Shown here in pieces: positions 1-6,441 of a stretch of 9,152 nucleotides of DNA. The notes under the pieces were generated by a model. It was not told the DNA's origin, did no database searches, and saw nothing but the letters and a program-made list of their open reading frames with translations. The translations under genes and the position numbers were made by a program. Source of the DNA: Comamonadaceae bacterium (lineage in GTDB: Bacteria > Pseudomonadota > Gammaproteobacteria > Burkholderiales > Burkholderiaceae_C); NCBI GenBank assembly GCA_024642025.1, contig JAHEBY010000079.1:1-9152 (forward strand), in the 5' to 3' direction. The first letter of the stretch is position 1. Each line of letters opens with the position of its first letter.

Positions 1-594
1 CACGCCTTCGGTTGTGAGCCATTGGTGCGTCATCACCCGAGACAGCGAAGCGCCCTTGTGAGCGATCAAGTCAGGCATGTACGGTCCACCAAACGTGTAG
101 ACCAAAAAGGTTAGCGCAACGATCACCATCGGGAGGCCGAGTGAACGCCGGGTGGCTTCGAGCAGCAGGATCATGCCCACGACCCCGACGACGAGGTCCT
201 GCATGATGGGTTGCCCCGGCCGGGTCGCAAGCTCCCGGTAGAAAACAAATAGATAACTCGCGCAGGCGGCACCGACCAACGCGAACACCCAATCCTGCAC
301 GGGCACGCGGTCACGAGGTGAGCGTTTCAGGGCAGGGTAGGCCAGAAACGCCAGAAAGATGGCAAACGCCAAATGTATGGCGCGGGACTGCGTGTCATTG
401 AAGACACCAATTCCCAGAGTAAATGGAAGTGGGGACGCGATCCAGAGTTGAAAGGTGCTCCATGCGAGGCAAACGCCGAGAATCAGGCGGCGCACACCCG
501 GCCCGGGCGTGCGGCCGCCTGCATCGTTTTCAGCGACCAACTTGTTAACGTCGATCTCGGGCGTTGCAGTATTTTCTGGCTTTTTTTGCGTCAT
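1..594 (-). CDS. TRAP transporter fused permease (4TM/12TM type), N-terminal part
   Basis: Integral inner-membrane subunit of a TAXI-type TRAP transporter, which uses an ion gradient to import the solute delivered by the periplasmic binding protein encoded just upstream. The 198 visible residues run off the window edge; the whole fused protein is normally well over 600 residues. After a polar cytoplasmic N-terminus of about 35 residues, hydrophobic segments are visible near residues 36-56, 72-89, 101-119, 132-147 and 153-170. The stretch around 146-172 (EATRRSLGLP, then FGGPYMP) is typical of the fused DctQ-DctM permeases that partner TAXI proteins. The ATG at 594 is preceded by AGGAG at 7 bases, which fixes the start. 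It lies 107 bases downstream of the binding-protein gene, with a hairpin in the gap. The family call is confident; the substrate is unknown. Confidence 0.9.
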   Translation of the reverse strand, partial: MTQKKPENTATPEIDVNKLVAENDAGGRTPGPGVRRLILGVCLAWSTFQLWIASPLPFTLGIGVFNDTQSRAIHLAFAIFLAFLAYPALKRSPRDRVPVQDWVFALVGAACASYLFVFYRELATRPGQPIMQDLVVGVVGMILLLEATRRSLGLPMVIVALTFLVYTFGGPYMPDLIAHKGASLSRVMTHQWLTTEGV

Positions 595-625
595 GGATTT
601 GCTCCTGTTTTTTCTTGATTGACTA

Positions 626-661
626 CGTGGCGCTGGACCCCGACCGGGGCGCAGCGCCACG
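626..661. other. Strong intergenic hairpin between TRAP binding-protein and permease genes
   Basis: CGTGGCGCT at 626-634 pairs perfectly with AGCGCCACG at 653-661. Inside it, CCCC (638-641) can pair with GGGG (646-649) around a 4-base loop, with a small internal bulge. On the transcribed minus strand it is followed by an A-rich stretch, not a run of T, so it is not a standard intrinsic terminator. Its position after a binding-protein gene and before its permease suggests an mRNA-stabilising or processing element that keeps binding-protein transcript in excess. The structure is seen in the sequence; the role is inferred. Confidence 0.6.
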
Positions 662-701
662 CTTGATTCGCCAATTTCTCTGGATGGCTAAGGTATAAGG
701 C

Positions 702-1676
702 TTAGAGCCAGCCTTTTTCCTTGTAGTACTTGACGGCGCCTGGGTGAAGTGGCGCAGAGTTGCCGTTTTTCACCATGCTTTTGGGATCCAGATGGGCAAA
801 CGCTGGATGCAATTTCTTGAAGTCTTCAAAGTTCTCGAAGACGACCTTCACCAGCTCATAGACAACTGCATCGGATACCTTGGTTGATGCGACCAAAGTG
901 GCCAGCACGCCATAAGTAGGTGTCGGATTCGGATGCCCAGCGTAAATGCCGCCCGGAATGTCCACCTTTGCATAATATGGAGCGCCTTTGACAAGCTTGT
1001 CAACAGCTGGGCCGGTCAAAGGGACCAGCTTTGCACCGCAGGTCGTGATGGGATCCTGAATGGCAGCAGAGGGATGTCCCACGCCATAGAAGAACCCATC
1101 GATTTTGTTGTCGCACAACGCGGCTCCCTGTTCGTCAGCCTTGAGCTCGGAAGCCAGGCCAAAGCTGGCCGTCGTCCAGCCCATGGCGGAAAGCAACTCT
1201 TCCATCGAAGCGCGGGTACCTGAACCCGGGTTGCCGATATTGAAGCGCTTGCCCTTGAAATCTTCGAATTTCCCAATGTTGGCTTCCTTGCGAGCCAAAA
1301 CAGTGAATGGCTCGGGATGGATCGAAAAGACTGCACGAAGCTCAGGGAACTTGCCGTCTTTCTCAAACACCTTGGTTCCATTTGCGGCATGAAACTGCCA
1401 GTCGGACTGGGCAACGCCAAAGTCGAGTTCGCCCGCCCGGATGGCGTTGATGTTGAATACTGACCCACCGGTGGATTCGACGGAGCATCGAATGCCATGT
1501 TTGGCGCGGTCTTTGTTCATCAGGCGACAAATCGCGCCGCCAGCCGCGTAATACACGCCAGTCACGCCGCCAGTGCCGATTGTGGTGAACTTTTGTTGTG
1601 CGGCTGCTGGCCCGGAAGTAATCAGCAGCGCCATTGCGGTGGCGCCCAGTGCGAGTCGTAACGACATTTTTTTCAT
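702..1676 (-). CDS. TAXI family TRAP transporter solute-binding protein
   Basis: Periplasmic receptor that captures a small, probably carboxylate-bearing solute and delivers it to the TRAP permease encoded next. The 324-residue length is normal for the family. A Sec signal peptide is clear: basic MKKMSLR, a hydrophobic core to about residue 21, and likely cleavage after PAAA at residue 26. The mature protein opens with the TAXI hallmark TIGTGGVTGVYYAAGGAIC (about 32-50) and has the ligand-binding motif GNPGSGTR at 148-155. Cys50 and Cys64 could form a disulfide in the periplasm. The ATG at 1676 has an AGGAGA ribosome-binding site at 7 bases (1684-1689). The gene starts 81 bases after the aminotransferase stop, so the two are probably co-transcribed. 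Known TAXI ligands include glutamate/glutamine-like compounds, but no substrate can be assigned here. Confidence 0.93.
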   Translation of the reverse strand: MKKMSLRLALGATAMALLITSGPAAAQQKFTTIGTGGVTGVYYAAGGAICRLMNKDRAKHGIRCSVESTGGSVFNINAIRAGELDFGVAQSDWQFHAANGTKVFEKDGKFPELRAVFSIHPEPFTVLARKEANIGKFEDFKGKRFNIGNPGSGTRASMEELLSAMGWTTASFGLASELKADEQGAALCDNKIDGFFYGVGHPSAAIQDPITTCGAKLVPLTGPAVDKLVKGAPYYAKVDIPGGIYAGHPNPTPTYGVLATLVASTKVSDAVVYELVKVVFENFEDFKKLHPAFAHLDPKSMVKNGNSAPLHPGAVKYYKEKGWL

Positions 1677-1757
1677 GAATAAATCTCCTGTTGGTTGGAA
1701 AATTGACCGAACGAAAGATCGTCCAGCGTGGGAAACGGGTATTGCAATATGCTTCCG

Positions 1758-3134
1758 TCAGTGAATTTCAGCAATGGCGCTATTTACAGCCAAGGCCAAG
1801 CGGTCTGTGATCATGTCAAGCTCGTCATCGGAGACGATGAACGGTGGCGCCAGCAAAATGTGGTCGCCCCTCTGGCCGTCGATGGTGCCACCCATGGGGT
1901 AGACCATCAGGCCAGCGGACATGGCTTGTTTCTTGATACGTGCATGCAGTTTGATTGCGGGATCAAAGGGGGTCTTCGTTTCACGGTCTGCAACCAGCTC
2001 GACTCCAAAGAACAAACCCCTGCCGCGCAAGTCGCCGACATTTGGATGGTCTGCAAACCGCGCGTGAAGTCTTGAAGCCAGACCGTTGCCTTGCCGGCGA
2101 ACAGCACCCAATAAGCCATCGCGCTGGATAACCTGTTGAACCGCCAACGCCGCAGCGCAGGCGACAGGGTGTCCGAGATAGGTGTGCCCATGCTGAAACA
2201 GGCCACTGCCGGTTTCAAAGGCGTTGACCAGGGTGTGCTGGGCCATCACCGCTCCAATAGGTTGATAGCCGCCGCCGAGGCCCTTCGCCACGCACAGCAG
2301 GTCGGGCACGACATCTTCTTGATCGCAAGCATGCATAGAGCCCGTCCGCCCCATGCCACACATCACCTCATCAAGAATGAGCAGGATGCCATGACGCGTG
2401 CACAACTCCCTGACGCCCTTCAGGTAGCCGTTTACCGGAACCAAAGCGCCAGCGGTTGCGCCGACCACAGTCTCGGCCACAAACGCGATGACGTTTTGCG
2501 GGCCGAGTCGGTGAATGGCTTCCTCGAGTTCGCTAACGAGCCTCGCACCGTATTCGGTTGGACTTTCATCTGCCTTTTTTTCGCGATACTCATAGCAGGG
2601 GGAAACATGCGTCACGTCGATCAACAATGGCGCGAATTGTTTGCGACGCCATGCGTTGCCGCCAACTGCCAACGCGCCGAGGGTGTTGCCGTGGTAGCTC
2701 TGTCTGCGTGCAATGAAATGCTGGCGGTTCGGCTGGCCAATTTCGACAAAATACTGGCGCGCCATCTTCAACGCCGTCTCGATCGCCTCTGATCCACCCG
2801 ATACAAAGTAGACGTGGCTCATTCCGGCGGGTGCTTCTGCAATCAGGTGGTCTGCAAGACGCTCTGCAACTTCCGTGGTGAAGAAACTCGTATGCGCATA
2901 GGCCAATGCGTCAATCTGAGCATGCATGGCAGCGAGCACATCGGGATGTCCATGGCCCAGGCAGGACACCGCAGCTCCGCCGCAAGCATCAATGTACTTG
3001 CGGCCAGTCGCGTCTGTCAGTGTGACACCTGATCCACTCACCGCTATGGGCAAGTGATGATGCAGGTTTCTGTGGAAGACGTGAGATTTTGAATGACTGG
3101 CTGCATAACCAGTCATTGCTTGACTTGTTCGCAT
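1758..3134 (-). CDS. Class III pyridoxal-phosphate aminotransferase
   Basis: Cytoplasmic PLP enzyme that would move an amino group, often a terminal (omega) or beta amino group, to a keto acid. Numbered from the ATG at 3134 (458 residues), it shows the phosphate-binding SGGSEA at 112-117, SYHGNTLGAL at 146-155, the cofactor-ring Asp255 in LDEVMCGMGRTG, the Schiff-base Lys284 in AKGLGGGYQP, and HGHTYLGHP with Thr318. These are the full class III set, so it should be active. The reading frame is open from a GTG at 3155; ATGs at 3134 and 3116 are alternatives and none has a good Shine-Dalgarno site. The GTG overlaps an inverted repeat at 3147-3171 that looks like control DNA, so a downstream ATG is preferred. 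It lies between a glutathione transferase and a TAXI transporter gene, suggesting that it processes the imported solute. Subfamily and substrate are not resolved. Confidence 0.92.
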   Translation of the reverse strand: MRTSQAMTGYAASHSKSHVFHRNLHHHLPIAVSGSGVTLTDATGRKYIDACGGAAVSCLGHGHPDVLAAMHAQIDALAYAHTSFFTTEVAERLADHLIAEAPAGMSHVYFVSGGSEAIETALKMARQYFVEIGQPNRQHFIARRQSYHGNTLGALAVGGNAWRRKQFAPLLIDVTHVSPCYEYREKKADESPTEYGARLVSELEEAIHRLGPQNVIAFVAETVVGATAGALVPVNGYLKGVRELCTRHGILLILDEVMCGMGRTGSMHACDQEDVVPDLLCVAKGLGGGYQPIGAVMAQHTLVNAFETGSGLFQHGHTYLGHPVACAAALAVQQVIQRDGLLGAVRRQGNGLASRLHARFADHPNVGDLRGRGLFFGVELVADRETKTPFDPAIKLHARIKKQAMSAGLMVYPMGGTIDGQRGDHILLAPPFIVSDDELDMITDRLALAVNSAIAEIH

Positions 3135-3146
3135 CTGGTGGTCATC

Positions 3147-3171
3147 TTGACACACCAGACCCGATTGTCAA
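3147..3171 (-). promoter_or_regulatory. Inverted repeat TTGACA-N13-TGTCAA before the aminotransferase gene
   Basis: TTGACA at 3147-3152 and TGTCAA at 3166-3171 form a perfect 6-base inverted repeat with a 13-base spacer, in the 67 bases between the glutathione transferase stop and the ATG at 3116. Read on the minus strand, the arm at 3166-3171 is a perfect sigma70 -35 hexamer (TTGACA). The best -10 candidate at 16 bases (CAAGAT) is weak. It could be an operator, a promoter element or chance; the function is not demonstrated. Confidence 0.3.
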
Positions 3172-3183
3172 TTAGGGATATCG

Positions 3184-3888
3184 CTAGCGCTTTTCGTATT
3201 GTGAAGTGCCAAACAACACTTCGCGCGCCTTCTCATCCATCAATGGAACACGCAAATCTGCCAGCACTTGTTGCCCGCGTTGCACGGCAGGGCGCATGCC
3301 AATCTTGTCAAACCAGGCCTTGAGATGCGGGAATTCAGCCCACTCGATGCCCTGGTTTTTCCAGCTGCGGACCCACGGATAGATGGCGATGTCGGCAATC
3401 GAGTACTGGTTGCCTGCAATGAACTTGTGTGTGGCGAGTTGCTTGTCCATCACGCCATAGATGCGCCGCGTCTCGTTGGTGTACCGGTTGATCGCGTACT
3501 CAATTTTCTCGGGTGCATATTGTCTGAAGTGATGGGTCTGCCCCAGCATGGGCCCAACGCCACCCATCTGAAACATCAGCCATTGCAGGACGTCAAATTT
3601 GGCGCGATCCGATTTGGGTAGAAACTTGCCCGTCTTGGCTGCAAGATAAAGCAGGATCGCGCCAGACTCGAACAGGGCAATTGGTTTGCCATCCGGTCCA
3701 TCTGGGTCGACCATGGCCGGGATTTTGTTGTTCGGGCTGATTTTCAAAAACTCGGGCGCGAATTGTTCACCCTTGCCAATGTTTACGCCAATGGCTTCCC
3801 AATCGCGCCCGAGCCGCAGGCCGCACTCTTCCAGCATGATGTGAACCTTGTGACCGTTGGGCGTTGCCCATGAATAGACTTTTATCAT
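3184..3888 (-). CDS. YfcG/YghU-like glutathione transferase (disulfide-bond oxidoreductase type)
   Basis: Cytosolic 234-residue glutathione transferase. The N-terminal thioredoxin-like half opens with the Thr9-Pro10-Asn11 (TPNGHK) motif, which in E. coli YfcG contacts glutathione in place of a catalytic Cys, Ser or Tyr. It continues with SPNNKIPA at 51-58 (cis-Pro loop) and the glutathione-binding FESGAI at 73-78. The all-helical half has GGVGPMLGQTHHF at about 109-121, a YfcG/YghU signature, and the fold-nucleating YSIADIAIYPW at 162-172. YfcG-class proteins reduce small disulfides with glutathione and have weak peroxidase activity. The ATG at 3888 has an AAGG ribosome-binding site about 8 bases upstream. 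The gene follows an AT-rich gap that probably carries its own promoter. Why it sits beside an aminotransferase is unclear; a role in thiol protection or adduct handling is a guess. Confidence 0.92.
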   Translation of the reverse strand: MIKVYSWATPNGHKVHIMLEECGLRLGRDWEAIGVNIGKGEQFAPEFLKISPNNKIPAMVDPDGPDGKPIALFESGAILLYLAAKTGKFLPKSDRAKFDVLQWLMFQMGGVGPMLGQTHHFRQYAPEKIEYAINRYTNETRRIYGVMDKQLATHKFIAGNQYSIADIAIYPWVRSWKNQGIEWAEFPHLKAWFDKIGMRPAVQRGQQVLADLRVPLMDEKAREVLFGTSQYEKR

Positions 3889-3993
3889 GATTTACCTTAA
3901 AAATATTGATGTTTTAGGCCTTTGGCCCCCGTCGTATATGTGTAAATAGCTATTAAATTAATAGTATTCGAATTTGATCGAATCGGCTCCAGA
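3889..3993 (-). promoter_or_regulatory. AT-rich intergenic region with palindromes, likely promoter/operator for the glutathione transferase
   Basis: This 105-base gap is much richer in A and T than the surrounding genes and is the longest spacer between the two gene blocks. It holds a perfect 7-base inverted repeat around one base, CTATTAA-A-TTAATAG at 3950-3964, overlapping a second palindrome, AATAGCTATT at 3945-3954. ATTCGA at 3966-3971 also pairs with TCGAAT at 3978-3983, across 6 bases. No -10/-35 pair fits well on the minus strand. Base composition, position between blocks and stacked palindromes suggest a promoter with operator sites; which regulator binds is unknown. Confidence 0.4.
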
Positions 3994-4002
3994 TCAGGAG
4001 CC
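3985..4002 (-). other. Hairpin spanning the acyl-CoA dehydrogenase stop codon
   Basis: GGCTCC at 3985-3990 pairs with GGAGCC at 3997-4002 around a 6-base loop that contains the TGA stop. On the minus strand it is followed by GATTCGATCAAATTCG, not a T-run, so if it ends transcription it does so poorly. It may instead protect the 3' end of the first block's message. Confidence 0.3.
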
Positions 4003-5268
4003 CCGGGTAATTGGCATCTCCACCTCGCGCGGGTTGAGCGCATATTTACCTAGCTCCAGTTTGGCTATGGAGTTGCGGTGCACTTCGTCTGGCCCATCGG
4101 CGAAGCGCAGTGTGCGCGCGGCCGCGTAGGCGTACGCCAGCGGAAAGTCACCGCTCACGCCACCACCACCATGCACCTGCATCGCCCAATCAATCACGTC
4201 GCAGGCCATGTTGGGCGCCACCACCTTGATCATGGCAATTTCAGTCTTGGCCACTTTATTGCCTACTGTGTCCATCATCCACGCGGCCTTGAGCGTCAGA
4301 AGCCTGGCCATGTCGATCCTGCAACGGGCTTCGGCAATACGCTCCTGAGTTACCGTTTGTGAGGCCACCGTCTTGCCAAACGCGACCCGCGACGATGCGC
4401 GTTTGCACATCAGCTCAAGCGCCCGCTCGGCCAGGCCAATCAGACGCATGCAGTGGTGAATGCGTCCGGGGCCGAGGCGCCCTTGTGCGATTTCAAAGCC
4501 GCGGCCTTCGCCCAGCAGAATGTTGCTCACAGGCACCTTGACGTTTTCAAAAAGTACTTCCATGTGGCCGTGCGGCGCGTCGTCATAGCCAAAGACAGTC
4601 AGCGGTCTGATCACCCTGATGCCGGGCGTGTTCGCAGGCACCAGCACCATGCTTTGCTGGGAATGGCGAGGTGCGTCAGGGTCAGTCTTGCCCATGGTGA
4701 TATACACGGCGCAGCGTGGGTCGCCCGCGCCTGAGGTCCACCACTTGCGGCCATTGATGACGTACTCGTCACCATGGCGTTCGATGCGCGTGGCAATATT
4801 GGTGGCATCGCTGGAGGCCACTTCTGGCTCTGTCATGGCAAAGGCCGAGCGGATTTTCCCGTCGAGCAGGGGCGCTAGCCAGAGCTTCTTGTTTTCCTCA
4901 GAACCATAGCGGGCAATGGTTTCCATGTTGCCGGTGTCGGGCGCAGAGCAGTTGAATACCTCGCTGGCCCAAGGCACATGGCCCATGACCTCTGCCAGCG
5001 GGGCGTATTCCTGATTGGTGAGGCCTGCGCCGCTGTAGCCTGATGCCGCCGCACTGTCCACAGGCAAAAACAAGTTCCACAGGCCTGCCGCCCGCGCCTT
5101 GACCTTCAGGCCCTCAATGAGTTGCAATGGCGTCCAGCGTTTGCCTGCGGCGGTGTTGGCCGCAAGCTCCCGCTCGAATTCGGCTTCTGCCGGATAAATA
5201 TGATCGTCCATGAACCGCTGCACTTTGGCCTGGAGTTCACGGGTACGGGGCGAATAATCAAAATCCAT
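3994..5268 (-). CDS. ACAD10/11-like acyl-CoA dehydrogenase family protein
   Basis: FAD flavoprotein of 424 residues with the three-domain acyl-CoA dehydrogenase layout: helical N-terminus (about 1-140), central beta domain with AMTEPEVASSDATN (144-157) and RKWWTSGAGD (174-183), and helical C-terminus with RVAFGK (294-299) and QVHGGGGVSGDFP (364-376). The region that normally carries the catalytic Glu (YEGT in medium-chain enzymes) reads FADGPDEVHR (389-398), placing Asp391 there; this motif is typical of the ACAD10/11 group. In that group and in LvaC of Pseudomonas putida, the enzyme works with a kinase to turn 4-phosphoacyl-CoA into enoyl-CoA. The partner kinase gene lies 55 bases upstream. 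The frame stays open to 5610, but the family homology starts at MDFDY and the ATG at 5268 has GGAG 8 bases upstream. The true substrate is inferred only. Confidence 0.92.
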   Translation of the reverse strand: MDFDYSPRTRELQAKVQRFMDDHIYPAEAEFERELAANTAAGKRWTPLQLIEGLKVKARAAGLWNLFLPVDSAAASGYSGAGLTNQEYAPLAEVMGHVPWASEVFNCSAPDTGNMETIARYGSEENKKLWLAPLLDGKIRSAFAMTEPEVASSDATNIATRIERHGDEYVINGRKWWTSGAGDPRCAVYITMGKTDPDAPRHSQQSMVLVPANTPGIRVIRPLTVFGYDDAPHGHMEVLFENVKVPVSNILLGEGRGFEIAQGRLGPGRIHHCMRLIGLAERALELMCKRASSRVAFGKTVASQTVTQERIAEARCRIDMARLLTLKAAWMMDTVGNKVAKTEIAMIKVVAPNMACDVIDWAMQVHGGGGVSGDFPLAYAYAAARTLRFADGPDEVHRNSIAKLELGKYALNPREVEMPITRGS

Positions 5269-5323
5269 TTGAAGGGCTCCCTGGTTGTTGTAGTGGTTGT
5301 GTTTGCATTTGCACTTGCGTGAT
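5269..5323 (-). other. C/A-rich spacer between kinase and dehydrogenase genes
   Basis: The 55 bases between the kinase stop and the dehydrogenase ATG are, on the transcribed strand, rich in A and C and nearly free of T after position 5310, with a small direct repeat (GCAAAT, GCAAAC) and runs of CAAC. Such a stretch should be unstructured and could help ribosome entry at the GGAG site at its end. No terminator or promoter is evident, which supports co-transcription. Confidence 0.4.
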
Positions 5324-6409
5324 TTACGACTTGTTGGCGAAAAACCAGGCCATTTCAGCCAGCGGCTTGACGCCCGCCGCAGAAGCCGCCGCCTGCGCGC
5401 TGGAGGCTGTGCCAGACTGGATCCGTTTGGCAATGCCTTGCAGAATCGCCGCGATTCGAAAGAGGTTGTAGGCCAGGTAGAAATTCCAGTCGACCTTGAG
5501 CTCATCAACTTTGGCAAAGCCCGTCCGTTCGCAATAAGCGCGCAGGTAATCTTCTTCTGAGGGTATGCCGAGCTCGGCCAGGCCCAGCCCGCCGATGCCA
5601 CGGAACGCACCAGGCGGGATGTGCCACGCCATGCAGTGGTAGCTGAAGTCGGCCAACGGGTGTCCCAGTGTTGAAAGCTCCCAATCCAGTACCGCCAGCA
5701 CGCGTGGCTCCGTGGGATGAAAAATCAGGTTGTCCATGCGAAAGTCGCCATGGACGATGCTGGTGCGCGTGTCGTCCAGCGCGCTGGCTGGAATATGCGC
5801 GGGCAGCCATGCCATCAACTGGTCCATCTCCTTGATGGGCTCGGTGATGGATGCAACATACTGCTTGCTCCAGCGGCCGATCTGCCTCTCAAAATAGTTG
5901 CCGGGTTTGCCGTAGCCGGCCAGCCCCCGTTGGGTGAAATTAACCTTGTGCAGCGCTGAGATGACGCGGTTCATTTCGTCGTAAATGGCTCCACGCTCGG
6001 ACTTCGACAGGCCCGGCAATGACTGATCCCACAACACGCGGCCCTGCACAAACTCCATGATGTAAAAGGCGCGCCCGATGATGGACTCGTCCTCGCACAG
6101 GGCGAGCATTTTTGCGACAGGCACGTCGGTGCCAAAGAGGCCGCTCATGACGGCGAATTCACGCTCCACCGCATGGGCCGAAGGCAGCAGCTTGGCGACA
6201 GGCCCTGGTTTGGCACGCATCACATAGCTTTGATTGGGCGTGATGAGCTTGTAAGTCGGATTCGATTGGCCGCCCTTGAACATTTCAACACCCAGCTGAC
6301 CCTCAAAACCTTTTACGTGTTGATGCATCCACCGCGTGAGCGAGTCCACATCGAAAAGGTGACGCTCGGCGACCGCTTGGGTACCTACGAAGTGATCAAA
6401 ATTTCCCAT
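5324..6409 (-). CDS. APH-fold phosphotransferase, partner of the ACAD10/11-like dehydrogenase
   Basis: Cytosolic kinase of the aminoglycoside-phosphotransferase (APH) fold, 361 residues. A glycine-rich nucleotide loop is seen at GGQSNPTY (46-53), a likely ATP-binding Lys67 in MRAKPGP, the catalytic loop HGDFRMDN with Asp222 and Asn227, and the metal-binding Asp242 in VLDWELSTLGHPLAD. All residues needed for phosphotransfer are present. The same domain is fused to acyl-CoA dehydrogenase in animal ACAD10/11, and is the separate LvaA protein in Pseudomonas putida, where it phosphorylates the 4-hydroxyl of a 4-hydroxyacyl-CoA. The adjacent dehydrogenase gene makes that role far more likely than antibiotic resistance. 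The ATG at 6409 is the only start near the family N-terminus; a GGAAG precedes it, closely spaced. The gene begins 32 bases after the regulator's stop. Confidence 0.92.
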   Translation of the reverse strand: MGNFDHFVGTQAVAERHLFDVDSLTRWMHQHVKGFEGQLGVEMFKGGQSNPTYKLITPNQSYVMRAKPGPVAKLLPSAHAVEREFAVMSGLFGTDVPVAKMLALCEDESIIGRAFYIMEFVQGRVLWDQSLPGLSKSERGAIYDEMNRVISALHKVNFTQRGLAGYGKPGNYFERQIGRWSKQYVASITEPIKEMDQLMAWLPAHIPASALDDTRTSIVHGDFRMDNLIFHPTEPRVLAVLDWELSTLGHPLADFSYHCMAWHIPPGAFRGIGGLGLAELGIPSEEDYLRAYCERTGFAKVDELKVDWNFYLAYNLFRIAAILQGIAKRIQSGTASSAQAAASAAGVKPLAEMAWFFANKS

Positions 6410-6441
6410 GCGCTTCCAGAAATGCGGATTTGAGTGGTGGC

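Noticed and set aside
626..661. Intrinsic terminator between the binding-protein and permease genes
   Set aside because: The hairpin is followed by A-rich sequence on the minus strand and lacks a T-run on either strand.
2136..2792. Plus-strand open frame of 218 codons
   Set aside because: It lies wholly antisense to the aminotransferase gene, whose full set of PLP motifs is intact; the plus-strand product shows no recognisable domain.
5269..5610. Longer start (5610) for the acyl-CoA dehydrogenase, adding 114 residues
   Set aside because: The extension overlaps the kinase gene out of frame and is a low-complexity Arg/Ser/Lys-rich sequence; family homology and a GGAG site support the ATG at 5268.
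5324..6409. Aminoglycoside resistance gene
   Set aside because: The APH fold is shared, but the adjacent ACAD10/11-type gene and the beta-oxidation neighbours point to acyl-CoA metabolism; nothing suggests a resistance element.
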